This document shows, piece by piece, positions 24,012 through 32,387 of a stretch of DNA of 43,404 bases. Every line of letters starts with the position of its first letter. Positions within the stretch are counted from its first letter, which is position 1. The stretch covers positions 1-43,404 of the forward strand of contig JAZOVD010000019.1 in assembly GCA_045658525.1 (NCBI GenBank), written 5' to 3'. The notes beneath the pieces were generated by a model, which saw only the letters and a list, made by a program, of their open reading frames with translations, was not told where the DNA came from and did no database searches. Both the position numbers and the translations under genes were made by a program. The stretch is from SIG673 sp045658525. GTDB lineage: Bacteria > Bacillota > Clostridia > Oscillospirales > CAG-272.

Positions 24012-25868
24012 ATGAAATACATTGTAAACGGAATCGGTGATCTTTTTTCGATATACGGAAGCGTTTCTATGCCTGTTGGAATGCCTGAAAAAACGGTAAA
24101 CGGTTATTATTTCAAGGGAGAAGGCTTTGAGGCGATAAGTGAGAACATTTCGCATTCCTCGGGAGTTACCGTGAGGAGTGACAGGATAACGAATATTTCC
24201 CAAAATGAAATATCCTTTACACGTATTCTTTCAAAATTCGTTTTTAATAGCGGTGATTACGAGGTATATACTCAGTACAGCGAATGGTGTGACGAAAGCC
24301 TCGGCAGATGGCAGCCGCTCGTTACAGAGGTCGGCGCGGGAAACGACGATATACGCACAAACTGCGGTTCCGCTCCGTTTGTAGCTATATATAACTTACA
24401 AAACGGCAGAGGCGCGGCGTTCCATCTTCTTGCCGACAGCAAGTGGAGCATTAATGTGAAAAAATGCTTTTCGCAAACTGGTCAGCGAAAGACCGTAACG
24501 GTCGAGCTTGGTATAGATGACAGGGGCTTTGATCTTAAAATCGCGCCCGGAGAGACGTTTGAGCTTCCGAAGATCATTTATTACGATTTCAAAAACAAGA
24601 CGGATATGGATGCTTATAAGCTCCACCGTTATTATAACGACGTTTACCCCGCAAGAGAGCTTCCGATAATATACGATTCGTGGTTAAGTAAGTTTGATCT
24701 TATAGGTTTTGATATTCTTTCGGAACAGCTTGAGGTCGCGAAAAAGATCGGGGCGGAGTATTTCGTTATAGACGCGGGTTGGTTTGGAAAGCCCGCGGAA
24801 TGGTTTGATAAGGTCGGAGACTGGAAAGAATGCACGGATTGCTCGATGATGGGCAGAATGAGAGAGTTTGCCGACAAGGTGCGTTCATACGGTCTGAAAT
24901 TCGGTCTTTGGTTCGAGATAGAGAGAGCGGCGCTTGCCTCCGATGCGGTGAAAAAATATCCTCAGTATTACGTTGTGGAGGGCAATAACGCATTTGTTGA
25001 TTTCAGGAACGCGGAAGCCTGCGAATACATATTCGCTATCCTTGCCGAAAAGATAAAGCATTACGGAATAGAGTTTATAAAGTTTGACTTTAACGCCGAA
25101 ATAACGTTTGATTCTGACAGAAGGTCGTTTTTGGGATATTTCGAGGGATACAACGCTTTTATAAAGCGTATAGGAAAGGAATTTCCCGAGGTATATCTTG
25201 AAAACTGCGCGAGCGGCGGACTTCGTATGTCGCTTGCCAGCTTAAACGGCTTTGACTCATTCTGGATGAGTGATAACCACAGTCTTTACACTCAGCTTGA
25301 TATATTCAAGAACACTATGCTCCGTATGCCGTCGCGCGCTCTTGAAAGATGGATAACGATAAGGAGCCTTGAAAATTTCGAGCCTGTATATCCTATCGGA
25401 AGTAAGGTCGAAAAGATACTTGTAAGCGGCGACGCCGCTTGGGGACACATGGAGGCGATAAACGCTGACTATCTCAGAAACTGTACGCTCGGCGGTCCGA
25501 TAGGAGTAAGCTGTGATCTCACCAAGCTTTCTGAAAATACCGTGAAGCTGCTTTCCGAGCATTTTAGTAAGTATAAAAACGAAAGAGATTTCTGGAAAAA
25601 TTCGGAGTGTCATATACTTTGTGATACCGAGACCCTGCTCGTGCTTCAATTTTGCGACCGCGAGTATAACGAAATAAAGTTATGCTCGTTCACCAAGATA
25701 CCGCATCAGAATGCGGTAACGGTATATCCCGTGTGCGATGAGAACGCAAGCTACGTATCCGATGCGGGAGAACGCGTTTCCGGTGAAACGCTTGTCGGAG
25801 AGGGCGCAGATATGAGCATAAACGATATTTTCACCTCCGGAATTATTTGTTACAAAAAGGAAAAATAA
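24012..25868 (+). CDS. GH36 family alpha-galactosidase-like glycosidase
   Basis: The 618-residue protein follows the GH36 layout: an N-terminal beta-sandwich, a TIM barrel from about residue 210 (YDSWLSKFDLIGFDI), and a C-terminal beta domain. Key sites are VIDAGWF, GLWFEIERAAL, FIKFDFNAE with the presumed nucleophile D359 (usually KxDMNR), ENCASGGLRMS, and FWMSDNHS with the presumed acid/base D421. No signal peptide, so it would act in the cytoplasm on imported sugars. The FDFNA variant and weak N-terminal match mean the exact sugar is uncertain. Start after AAGGAGACGTT; last gene of the operon. Confidence 0.87.
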   Translation: MKYIVNGIGDLFSIYGSVSMPVGMPEKTVNGYYFKGEGFEAISENISHSSGVTVRSDRITNISQNEISFTRILSKFVFNSGDYEVYTQYSEWCDESLGRWQPLVTEVGAGNDDIRTNCGSAPFVAIYNLQNGRGAAFHLLADSKWSINVKKCFSQTGQRKTVTVELGIDDRGFDLKIAPGETFELPKIIYYDFKNKTDMDAYKLHRYYNDVYPARELPIIYDSWLSKFDLIGFDILSEQLEVAKKIGAEYFVIDAGWFGKPAEWFDKVGDWKECTDCSMMGRMREFADKVRSYGLKFGLWFEIERAALASDAVKKYPQYYVVEGNNAFVDFRNAEACEYIFAILAEKIKHYGIEFIKFDFNAEITFDSDRRSFLGYFEGYNAFIKRIGKEFPEVYLENCASGGLRMSLASLNGFDSFWMSDNHSLYTQLDIFKNTMLRMPSRALERWITIRSLENFEPVYPIGSKVEKILVSGDAAWGHMEAINADYLRNCTLGGPIGVSCDLTKLSENTVKLLSEHFSKYKNERDFWKNSECHILCDTETLLVLQFCDREYNEIKLCSFTKIPHQNAVTVYPVCDENASYVSDAGERVSGETLVGEGADMSINDIFTSGIICYKKEK

Positions 25869-25880
25869 TATAGGGTCTGA

Positions 25881-25908
25881 TAACGCCGTGGAGACACGGC
25901 GTTATTTT
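25881..25908 (+). terminator. Terminator after the GH36 gene
   Basis: TAACGCCGTG, a GAGA loop and CACGGCGTTA form a perfect ten-pair stem followed by TTTT, 13 bases after the GH36 stop. Confidence 0.88.
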
Positions 25909-25944
25909 GATATGTTAATATTTTGTAAAAAATGCAAAAACCGC

Positions 25945-25973
25945 TTGAAAAAATATTTTAGTTATGGTATCAT
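25945..25973 (+). promoter_or_regulatory. Promoter of rpsB-tsf
   Basis: TTGAAA (25945-25950) and TATCAT (25968-25973) are 17 bases apart. Transcription would begin just upstream of the structured leader that precedes rpsB. Confidence 0.75.
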
Positions 25974-25983
25974 ATTCGAGTAT

Positions 25984-26058
25984 CAAATCCACACACCTCG
26001 CGGCTTTTGGTGTAGCTTTACGCTATGGAATGAACGCAGGGTGGAGGAAAAACCAAAA
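25984..26058 (+). promoter_or_regulatory. Structured rpsB leader, probable S2 autoregulatory element
   Basis: An outer stem TCCAC (25988-25992) with GTGGA (26041-26045) encloses two hairpins: ACACC (25993-25997) with GGTGT (26009-26013), and TAGC (26013-26016) with GCTA (26022-26025) around TTTAC. It lies between promoter and ribosome site. Ribosomal protein S2 represses its own messenger in several bacteria, and conserved rpsB leaders are known in Firmicutes; matching this to a named family is inference. Confidence 0.5.
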
Positions 26059-26072
26059 GGAGGACATGAAAA

Positions 26073-26804
26073 ATGTCAGTAATTTCTATTAAGCAGCTGC
26101 TTGAAGCAGGCGTCCATTTCGGACATCACACCAGAAGATGGAACCCCAAAATGCAGGAGTACATCTTCACGGAGCGTAACGGTATATATATTATCGACCT
26201 CCAGAAGACCGTAAAGAAGTTCGAGGAAGCGTATATGTTCATGCGTGACGTTTCCGTCGAAAAGGGAACTGTTCTTTTCATAGGAACCAAGAAGCAGGCG
26301 GCTGACGCTATCAGAGAAGAAGCTCAGCGCTGCGGAATGTACTATGTAAACAGCCGTTGGCCCGGCGGTATGCTCACCAACTTCAAGACCATAAAGAAGA
26401 GCATAGCACGTCTCCACCAGATCGAGAAGATGCAGGAAGAGGGCATATTCGATGCTCTTACCAAAAAGGAAGTTTCCAAGCTCATGAAGGAAAAGTCCGA
26501 TCTCGAGAGAGATTACGGCGGAATAAAGACCATGGAGACCCTTCCCTCTGTTGTTTTCATCGTTGACCCTCGCAAGGAAAAGAACGCTGTTGCCGAGGCT
26601 AAGAAGCTCGGAATACCGGTAGTTGCTATCGTTGATACCAACTGCGATCCTGATGACGCTGATTACGTTATCCCCGGTAACGACGACGCTATCCGTGCCA
26701 TAAAGCTCATCACCTCCGTTCTCGCTGATGCTGTTATAGAGGGCAGACAGGGCGAGCAGATAGAGGACGCTTCCGAGGAAGAAAAGGCTGAGGACGCGGA
26801 GTAA
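26073..26804 (+). CDS. rpsB: 30S ribosomal protein S2
   Basis: Small-subunit protein S2, 243 residues, with the signatures VISIKQLLEAGVHFGHHTRR at the N-terminus, KKQAADAIREEAQRCG, YVNSRWPGGMLTNFKTI and PVVAIVDTNCDPDDADYVIP. The C-terminus is a short acidic tail. AAAGGAGG precedes the start; another ATG eight bases upstream leads to a stop within nine codons and is rejected. It is followed by tsf after 72 bases with no terminator, the usual pair. Confidence 0.97.
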   Translation: MSVISIKQLLEAGVHFGHHTRRWNPKMQEYIFTERNGIYIIDLQKTVKKFEEAYMFMRDVSVEKGTVLFIGTKKQAADAIREEAQRCGMYYVNSRWPGGMLTNFKTIKKSIARLHQIEKMQEEGIFDALTKKEVSKLMKEKSDLERDYGGIKTMETLPSVVFIVDPRKEKNAVAEAKKLGIPVVAIVDTNCDPDDADYVIPGNDDAIRAIKLITSVLADAVIEGRQGEQIEDASEEEKAEDAE

Positions 26805-26876
26805 TTCCCGTTTTTATAAGGATCTTTTCGGTGTCAAAGCCGATATATACTCAAAACTTGAAAGGAATTATTAAAA

Positions 26877-27806
26877 ATGGCTAATATAACTGCAAAAATG
26901 GTTGCCGAGCTCAGAACTATGACCGGCTGCGGAATGATGGATTGTAAAAAGGCTCTCGTTGAGACCGATGGAAACTTCGACGAGGCTGTAAAGGCTCTTC
27001 GTGAAAAGGGACTTGCTAAGGCTGACGCTAAGCAGTCAAGAATAGCTGCCGAGGGTCTCGTTGACATTATGCTTTCTGACGACGGCAAGACCGCCGCTAT
27101 GATCGAGGTCAACACCGAGACTGACTTCGTTGCTAAGAACGAGAAATTCCAGGGCTACGTTAAGGGACTTCTTCGCACGATACTTGCGTGCAGACCCGCT
27201 GACGTTGAGACTCTTATGGCTTGCAAGTACGATGGCACCGAGGATACCGTTGAGGTAACTCTTAAAGAGCAGACCTTCATTATAGGTGAGAAGCTCAGCC
27301 TTCGCCGTTTCGTAGTAACTGAGGGAGTTATGTCCACTTACATTCACGGTAAGGGAAGCATGGGTGTTATAATCAACTTCGAGGCTGACGATGCCGTTGT
27401 AGCTAACCCCGGCTTTGCTGAGTACGCTAAGAATATCGCTCTCCAGCTCGCCGCTAACCCCTGCGAGTACGTTGACCGTGACGCTGTTCCTCAGGCTGCT
27501 ATCGACGCTGAGCTTGACGTTATAATGAACCAGATAAAGAACGACCCCAAGAATGCTTCCAAGCCCGATCAGATCATTCAGAAGATGGCTATGGGTAAGC
27601 TTGGTAAGTTCTATGAGGAGCATTGCCTTGTAGATCAGGGTTACGTTAAGGAAGATTCTATGACTGTTGCTCAGTACACCGCTTCCTGTGCTAAGGAGTT
27701 CGGCGGAGCTATAAAGATCGTAGGCTTCAACTGCTTCACCAAGGGTGAGGGTCTCGAAAAGAGAGAAGAAAACTTCGCTGAAGAGATCGCGAAGATGGTA
27801 CAGTAA
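26877..27806 (+). CDS. tsf: Translation elongation factor Ts
   Basis: Nucleotide-exchange factor for EF-Tu, 309 residues. The N-terminal UBA-like domain carries LRTMTGCGMMDCKKAL, and the core has AAMIEVNTETDFVAKNEKF and the DPKNASKPDQI region. The start follows GAAAGGAATTATTAAAA. It is transcribed with rpsB and ends at a strong terminator 17 bases after the stop. Confidence 0.97.
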   Translation: MANITAKMVAELRTMTGCGMMDCKKALVETDGNFDEAVKALREKGLAKADAKQSRIAAEGLVDIMLSDDGKTAAMIEVNTETDFVAKNEKFQGYVKGLLRTILACRPADVETLMACKYDGTEDTVEVTLKEQTFIIGEKLSLRRFVVTEGVMSTYIHGKGSMGVIINFEADDAVVANPGFAEYAKNIALQLAANPCEYVDRDAVPQAAIDAELDVIMNQIKNDPKNASKPDQIIQKMAMGKLGKFYEEHCLVDQGYVKEDSMTVAQYTASCAKEFGGAIKIVGFNCFTKGEGLEKREENFAEEIAKMVQ

Positions 27807-27823
27807 TAACAATTACCTGTAAA

Positions 27824-27862
27824 AATAACAAGGCGGAGTTCACTCCGCCTTGTTATTTTTTG
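27824..27862 (+). terminator. Terminator after tsf
   Basis: A perfect 15-base stem (27824-27838 with 27843-27857) around a TTCA loop is followed by a T-run. It closes the rpsB-tsf transcript. Confidence 0.93.
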
Positions 27863-27904
27863 TTTTTTCTCCTGCTTTTCTTGAAAGAAAAGCAGGAGAA
27901 AAAA
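27863..27904. repeat. Perfect 20-base inverted repeat (hairpin)
   Basis: A left arm at 27863-27882 is exactly complementary to 27885-27904 with only two bases between. The arms have a T-rich outer part and a CTCCTGC core. It directly follows the tsf terminator and may be the first part of the intergenic repeat block that continues to 28128, or a second terminator. Confidence 0.8.
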
Positions 27905-28000
27905 GTTTGTTTATTTGCTTCGCAAAAAGGTGTGGAAAAAGCCCGCAAACAACAATATCTACGCAATATTACGTTATATTCCAAAGTTTTCTCACTCCAT

Positions 28001-28128
28001 ATCTCTATGCGAACTCCTCGGAAGTGAAAACTGTTCAAGGTAGAAACAAAGGTGCGACTGTAAGTTTCTTTCTTTTTCTTTGGTTCGTTTCTTTTTCTTT
28101 CTTTACAAAGAAGGAAAAAGAAATGAAC
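28001..28128. repeat. Intergenic repeat family 1, copy B
   Basis: Near-identical to 11658-11788, sharing GAACTCCTCGGAAGT, CGACTGTAAGTTTCTTTC and GAAGGAAAAAGAAATGAAC, with small differences and a slightly shorter loop. The pyrimidine tract pairs with the purine-rich end in a 17-pair hairpin with one wobble. It lies between tsf and the pyrH promoter. The remaining bases of this 464-base gap (27905-28000) look unstructured. Confidence 0.8.
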
Positions 28129-28171
28129 GTAAAAATAATGAAAAATCATTATATAAAAATTATAAAAGGTC

Positions 28172-28200
28172 TTGAAATATTCATAGATATATATTATAAT
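28172..28200 (+). promoter_or_regulatory. Promoter of pyrH-frr and downstream genes
   Basis: TTGAAA (28172-28177) and a perfect TATAAT (28195-28200) are 17 bases apart, 70 bases before pyrH. No terminator is visible until after ispG, so it may drive the entire envelope cluster. Confidence 0.82.
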
Positions 28201-28270
28201 AAGATAGAGTAATAATATACGCGTGCGGACGCGCGAAAAAACGGTTATATTTGAAAGGACGGTAAAGAAT

Positions 28271-28981
28271 ATGGGTACCCCGGTTTACAAAAGAATACTC
28301 CTGAAGCTTTCGGGAGAAGCGCTTGCGGAAGGCGCAGATGGGCTTTACAATTATGAATTTGTTGACCTCGTTACGTCCAAAATAAAAAAATGCACGGAGA
28401 TGGGCGTTCAGGTGGCGGTAGTCGTCGGGGGCGGCAACATTTGGAGAGGTAGGCAGGGCGGTAAGATGGATCGCGTGCGTGCTGACAGAATGGGTATGCT
28501 TGCTACGGTTATGAACTCTATCGCGCTCCAAGACGCGTTTGTAAACGCGGGTCTTGATGCCCGTGTTATGACCGCGGTAGCGATACAGGGTGTTACCGAA
28601 ACGTATTCAAGAGATGACGCTATAAGATACCTTGAATCCGGTAAGGTGGTCATACTCGGAGCGGGTACGGGCAGTCCGTATTTCACGACAGATACCACGG
28701 CACTCCTCAGAGCCGCTGAGATAAAAGCCGACGCTTCGCTTTTCGCTAAAAACATAGACGCGGTTTATACCAGCGACCCGAGAAAAGACCCGAACGCGAA
28801 GAGACTCGACCGTATAACCTATGACGATATAATCGGCAACAGACTCGGGGTCATAGACCTTACCGCCGCTACGTTCGGTATGGAAAACAAGATGAAGGTG
28901 CTTCTCTTTGGTCTTTCCGATCCCGAGAATATAGTCAGAGCCGTTTCCGGCGAAAGCATAGGAACGCTTCTCACAGTTTAA
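28271..28981 (+). CDS. pyrH: UMP kinase
   Basis: Phosphorylates UMP to UDP for pyrimidine nucleotide supply. The 236-residue product has YKRILLKLSGEAL at the N-terminus, VVVGGGNIWRGRQG, the DRMGMLATVMN segment, and FTTDTTALLRAAEI, all typical of PyrH. An in-frame ATG upstream (28223) would add 16 residues not found in the family; the ATG at 28271 lies 11 bases after AAAGGA and gives normal length. It precedes frr by 47 bases. Confidence 0.95.
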   Translation: MGTPVYKRILLKLSGEALAEGADGLYNYEFVDLVTSKIKKCTEMGVQVAVVVGGGNIWRGRQGGKMDRVRADRMGMLATVMNSIALQDAFVNAGLDARVMTAVAIQGVTETYSRDDAIRYLESGKVVILGAGTGSPYFTTDTTALLRAAEIKADASLFAKNIDAVYTSDPRKDPNAKRLDRITYDDIIGNRLGVIDLTAATFGMENKMKVLLFGLSDPENIVRAVSGESIGTLLTV

Positions 28982-29028
28982 AAAATAATAATTGAAATAC
29001 ATAATAAATACCGAAAGGAATTAACGAA

Positions 29029-29583
29029 ATGAAACTTAACACCAAAGAATTTGAAGAAAAAATGCAGAAATCCGTACAGAGCCTCGAAAATGAGTTCGGT
29101 TCTATAAGAGCCGGCAGAGCAAATCCCGCGGTCCTTGATAAGATAACAGTCGATTATTATGGCTCTCCCACACAGATAAGCGGAGTCGCTACCGTATCCG
29201 TTACCGACGCGAGAACGATAGCTATAACCCCTTGGGATATGTCGCTCCTTAAACAGATCGAAAAGGCTATACAGGCTTCCGATCTCGGCATATCTCCCCA
29301 GAACGACGGTAAGACTATCCGTCTCAGCTTCCCGCCTCTCACCGAGGACAGAAGAAAGGAGCTTGCAAAGCAGGTCCAGAAGATGACCGAGGATTCTAAG
29401 GTCGCTATTCGTAATATCCGCAGAGACGCTAACGACAAGTGCAAGGATATGAAGAAGAAGAACGAGATGACCGAGGATGAGCAGAAGGCTTCTGAGAAGA
29501 GCGTTCAGGATCTCACCGATAAGTATATAAAGCTCCTTGACGCGGCAGGCGCGGCAAAAGAAAAGGAGATAATGTCCATCTAA
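29029..29583 (+). CDS. frr: Ribosome recycling factor
   Basis: Splits post-termination ribosomes together with EF-G. The 184-residue length is exact for the family, with SIRAGRANPAVLDKITVDYY near the N-terminus, TPWDMSLLKQIEKAIQASDL in the hinge domain, and the long helical LTEDRRKELAKQVQK arm. AAAGGAATTAACGA precedes the ATG. Located between pyrH and uppS. Confidence 0.97.
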   Translation: MKLNTKEFEEKMQKSVQSLENEFGSIRAGRANPAVLDKITVDYYGSPTQISGVATVSVTDARTIAITPWDMSLLKQIEKAIQASDLGISPQNDGKTIRLSFPPLTEDRRKELAKQVQKMTEDSKVAIRNIRRDANDKCKDMKKKNEMTEDEQKASEKSVQDLTDKYIKLLDAAGAAKEKEIMSI

Positions 29584-29596
29584 GGAGGAAGAAGCG

Positions 29597-30325
29597 GTGT
29601 CAGTCAGCCCTATATTCGATGAGGATGGAAAACTCGTAAAGGTCGGAGACGACTTTAAGCATATAGCGTTCATAATGGACGGTAACGGCAGATGGGCTAA
29701 AAACCGAGGAAAATCGCGTGAGTACGGTCACAGAGCGGGCGCGGAGACCTTTGAAAGGATAGTTCGTTACTGCGGAAGGATTGGAATAGAGGCGATGACC
29801 GTTTACGCTTTTTCGACAGAAAACTGGAAGCGTCCGGAAAAAGAGGTCTCCGAGATAATGTCTCTGCTCGAAAGGTATATCGACAGAGTTCTTTCAAGAG
29901 TGTCGGATTACGACGTTCGTGTGAGATTTATCGGAGAAAAAAAGGGACTTTCCGAAAAGCTGCTCGGTAAGATGGCTCGCGCGGAAAGCTCAACAGCTGA
30001 CGGAACGAGGCTGCTGAATATAGCGCTCAACTACGGAAGCAGGGCGGAAATAGTAAGTGCGGTAAATTCGCTGATCGCCTCGGGAAAGGCCGAGGTTACG
30101 GAAAACGATATAAATTCCGCGTTATATACCGCAAAATGTCCTGAGCCTGATCTCGTTATCCGTACAGCGGGCGAAAGACGGCTTTCTAACTTCCTTTTGT
30201 GGCAGCTTGCGTACTCGGAGATGTATTTTACCGATACGCTTTGGCCGGATCTTGACGAAAACGGCGTGGAGCTTGCGATAAGGGATTACTACAAAAGAAC
30301 AAGACGTTACGGAGGTCTTGTATAA
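29597..30325 (+). CDS. uppS: Isoprenyl transferase (undecaprenyl diphosphate synthase)
   Basis: Cis-prenyltransferase that builds the C55 lipid carrier precursor. Visible motifs in the 242 residues are IAFIMDGNGRWAK with the Mg-binding D28, GHRAGAE, YAFSTENWKRP and RTAGERRLSNFLLWQ, followed by YTDTLWPD-like FTDTLWPDLD. The start is GTG with AAGGAGG eight bases upstream; the frr stop is 13 bases before. The product is the substrate family later recycled by UppP at 459-1292. Confidence 0.95.
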   Translation: MSVSPIFDEDGKLVKVGDDFKHIAFIMDGNGRWAKNRGKSREYGHRAGAETFERIVRYCGRIGIEAMTVYAFSTENWKRPEKEVSEIMSLLERYIDRVLSRVSDYDVRVRFIGEKKGLSEKLLGKMARAESSTADGTRLLNIALNYGSRAEIVSAVNSLIASGKAEVTENDINSALYTAKCPEPDLVIRTAGERRLSNFLLWQLAYSEMYFTDTLWPDLDENGVELAIRDYYKRTRRYGGLV

Positions 30326-30369
30326 ATACGATGAGTTAGCCGCTTTTACGCGGCGGAATGGAGAAAGAA

Positions 30370-31209
30370 ATGTTAAAACGCATAATGACGGCTGTGGTAG
30401 GTATCGCAGTTCTTATGCCGTTCATAATATTTTCGGATAAATGGCCGCTTGTGGTCTTGACTCTTGTTATGTCTGTTCCCGCGGTATGCGAGGTGCTTGC
30501 CTGTACGGGACAGAATAAAAAATGGGTCATAGGCGTGCCGTCTATTCTCGTTTGCGCGGCGGCACAGATGCTTGCGAGAATTTTTGAGGCTGACGTATAT
30601 ACTACCGCGATGCTTCTTATATACCTCGCGTATGCCGTGCTTATGATGACGGTAGCGGTATTTTCAAAGAGTGAGATAAAGCTTAAAGACGTTACTCAGA
30701 CCGTTGTTATGGTCATGTACGTAAGCTTTGGTTTTTCCGCTCTTATACTGCTCCGCGATTTTAAATACGGATTAGTACTGATGCTTCTTGCGTTCCTTAT
30801 TCCGTGGGTGTGCGATGCTATGGCGTATTTCGTGGGTGTTTTCTTTGGAAAGCATAAGATGATACCCGACGTAAGTCCCAAAAAGACGGTAGAGGGAGCG
30901 GTCGGCGGTATAGTCGGAGTAGTTCTTATAACGCTTATTTTTGGATTTATAATGCATTATGGCTTCGGAAAACAGCCAAACTACATTGTACTGCTGCTAC
31001 TTGCTCTCGTTGGCGGATTCGTTAGCCAATGGGGTGACCTTATCGCATCGCTGCTTAAAAGAGAGTACGGTGTAAAGGATTACGGAAAGCTTTTCCCCGG
31101 ACACGGCGGAATTATGGACCGTTTCGACTCCTTTATAGCCGTATCCATATTTATGTATATAGTTTGCAGGATATTTACCAACGTAACGACGTTATTCATT
31201 ACTTGGTGA
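30370..31209 (+). CDS. cdsA: Phosphatidate cytidylyltransferase
   Basis: Makes CDP-diacylglycerol for phospholipid synthesis. It is a membrane protein of 279 residues with about eight helices. The C-terminal signature is intact: SLLKREYGVKDYGKLFPGHG followed by GIMDRFDS. Of two in-frame ATGs, 30370 has GGAG six bases upstream and gives the common start MLKRIM; the one at 30358 has no good ribosome site. It lies between uppS and dxr. Confidence 0.93.
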   Translation: MLKRIMTAVVGIAVLMPFIIFSDKWPLVVLTLVMSVPAVCEVLACTGQNKKWVIGVPSILVCAAAQMLARIFEADVYTTAMLLIYLAYAVLMMTVAVFSKSEIKLKDVTQTVVMVMYVSFGFSALILLRDFKYGLVLMLLAFLIPWVCDAMAYFVGVFFGKHKMIPDVSPKKTVEGAVGGIVGVVLITLIFGFIMHYGFGKQPNYIVLLLLALVGGFVSQWGDLIASLLKREYGVKDYGKLFPGHGGIMDRFDSFIAVSIFMYIVCRIFTNVTTLFITW

Positions 31210-31221
31210 GGATAGACTTAG

Positions 31222-32364
31222 ATGAAAAACAGAAGATTAGCGGTTCTCGGTGCTACCGGATCGATAGGTACGCAGGCTCTTGACGTTGCGAGAAGGCAGG
31301 GCTATGAGGTCGATGCCATAACGTGCAGGCGTGATATTAAAAAAGCCGAAAACGCGATAAGAGAGTTCGGAGTCAAGCTTTGCGGAATCGAGGACGTCTC
31401 CGCGGCGGAGCGTCTCAAAGCGGCAATAAGGGATACGGACTGCAAGGTCATAAGCGGAACGGAAGCCGCTTTTACAGTCGCAGCTGAATCGAAAGCGGAT
31501 ACCGTTCTCAATTCAGTTACGGGTATCGCGGGACTTTTGCCTACCGTTTACGCGCTTGAAAGCGGAAAAGAGCTTGCACTTGCAAATAAGGAGAGCTTGG
31601 TTACCGCGGGCGAGTACGTAATGGGACTTGCAAGGAAGCACAATAAAGAGATACTGCCTGTTGACAGCGAGCATTGCGCTGTATGGCAATCGCTTCGCTC
31701 GGGAAACAGAAACGAAGTAAAGAAAATAATACTGACCGCATCGGGCGGGCCGTTTTTTGGATATACGCCCGAAATGCTTGCAGGCGTTACGCCCGAGCAA
31801 GCGCTCGCTCACCCAACGTGGAATATGGGCGCAAAAATAACGATAGACAGCGCGACCCTTATGAATAAAGGCTTTGAGGTCATAGAGGCGGCGTGGCTTT
31901 TCGGAGTTAATGCCGATGAGATAGACGTTATCGTTCACCGTGAAAGCATAATTCATTCAATGGTTGAATATAAAGATAATGCGGTCATCTCGCAGATGGG
32001 TGCGCCGGATATGCGTACCTGCATACAGTACGCCTTAACGTATCCCGAAAGAGCGGAGGCGTCAGCGCCCGCGCTTGATCTTGCGGCGATAGGCAGGCTT
32101 ACGTTCTATAAGCCTGATGAGGCTACCTTCCCGTTACTTGCACTCGCCAAACGCGTGCTTACGATGGGCGGAAGCTACGGAGCATCGCTCAACGGAGCAA
32201 ACGAGGCGGCTGTCGCGCTTTTCCTTGATGGAAGAATAAATCTTCCGAAGCTCTTCGAGGTCGTGGAGAAGGCGACTTATGCGGCGGGAAACGGCGAAAG
32301 CACGCTTGAAGCTGTGTTTGAGGCTGATAAGGCGGCAAGGGCGTACGTTTACGAAAACGTATAA
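31222..32364 (+). CDS. dxr: 1-deoxy-D-xylulose 5-phosphate reductoisomerase
   Basis: First committed enzyme of the MEP isoprenoid pathway, NADPH-dependent, target of fosmidomycin. The 380 residues include the nucleotide-binding VLGATGSIGTQALDV, ANKESLV, the metal and substrate site PVDSEHCAVWQ, TASGGPF, NMGAKITIDSATLMNKG and LNGANEAAVALFL. Length and motif order are normal. It follows cdsA by 12 bases. Confidence 0.97.
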   Translation: MKNRRLAVLGATGSIGTQALDVARRQGYEVDAITCRRDIKKAENAIREFGVKLCGIEDVSAAERLKAAIRDTDCKVISGTEAAFTVAAESKADTVLNSVTGIAGLLPTVYALESGKELALANKESLVTAGEYVMGLARKHNKEILPVDSEHCAVWQSLRSGNRNEVKKIILTASGGPFFGYTPEMLAGVTPEQALAHPTWNMGAKITIDSATLMNKGFEVIEAAWLFGVNADEIDVIVHRESIIHSMVEYKDNAVISQMGAPDMRTCIQYALTYPERAEASAPALDLAAIGRLTFYKPDEATFPLLALAKRVLTMGGSYGASLNGANEAAVALFLDGRINLPKLFEVVEKATYAAGNGESTLEAVFEADKAARAYVYENV

Positions 32365-32387
32365 GCATAATTTGGAGAAGGATTTTC

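Noticed and set aside
27850..28212. A 120-codon frame in the tsf-pyrH gap
   Set aside because: It runs through the terminator, a perfect hairpin and repeat copy B, and its translation is low-complexity Phe/Ser/Lys sequence.
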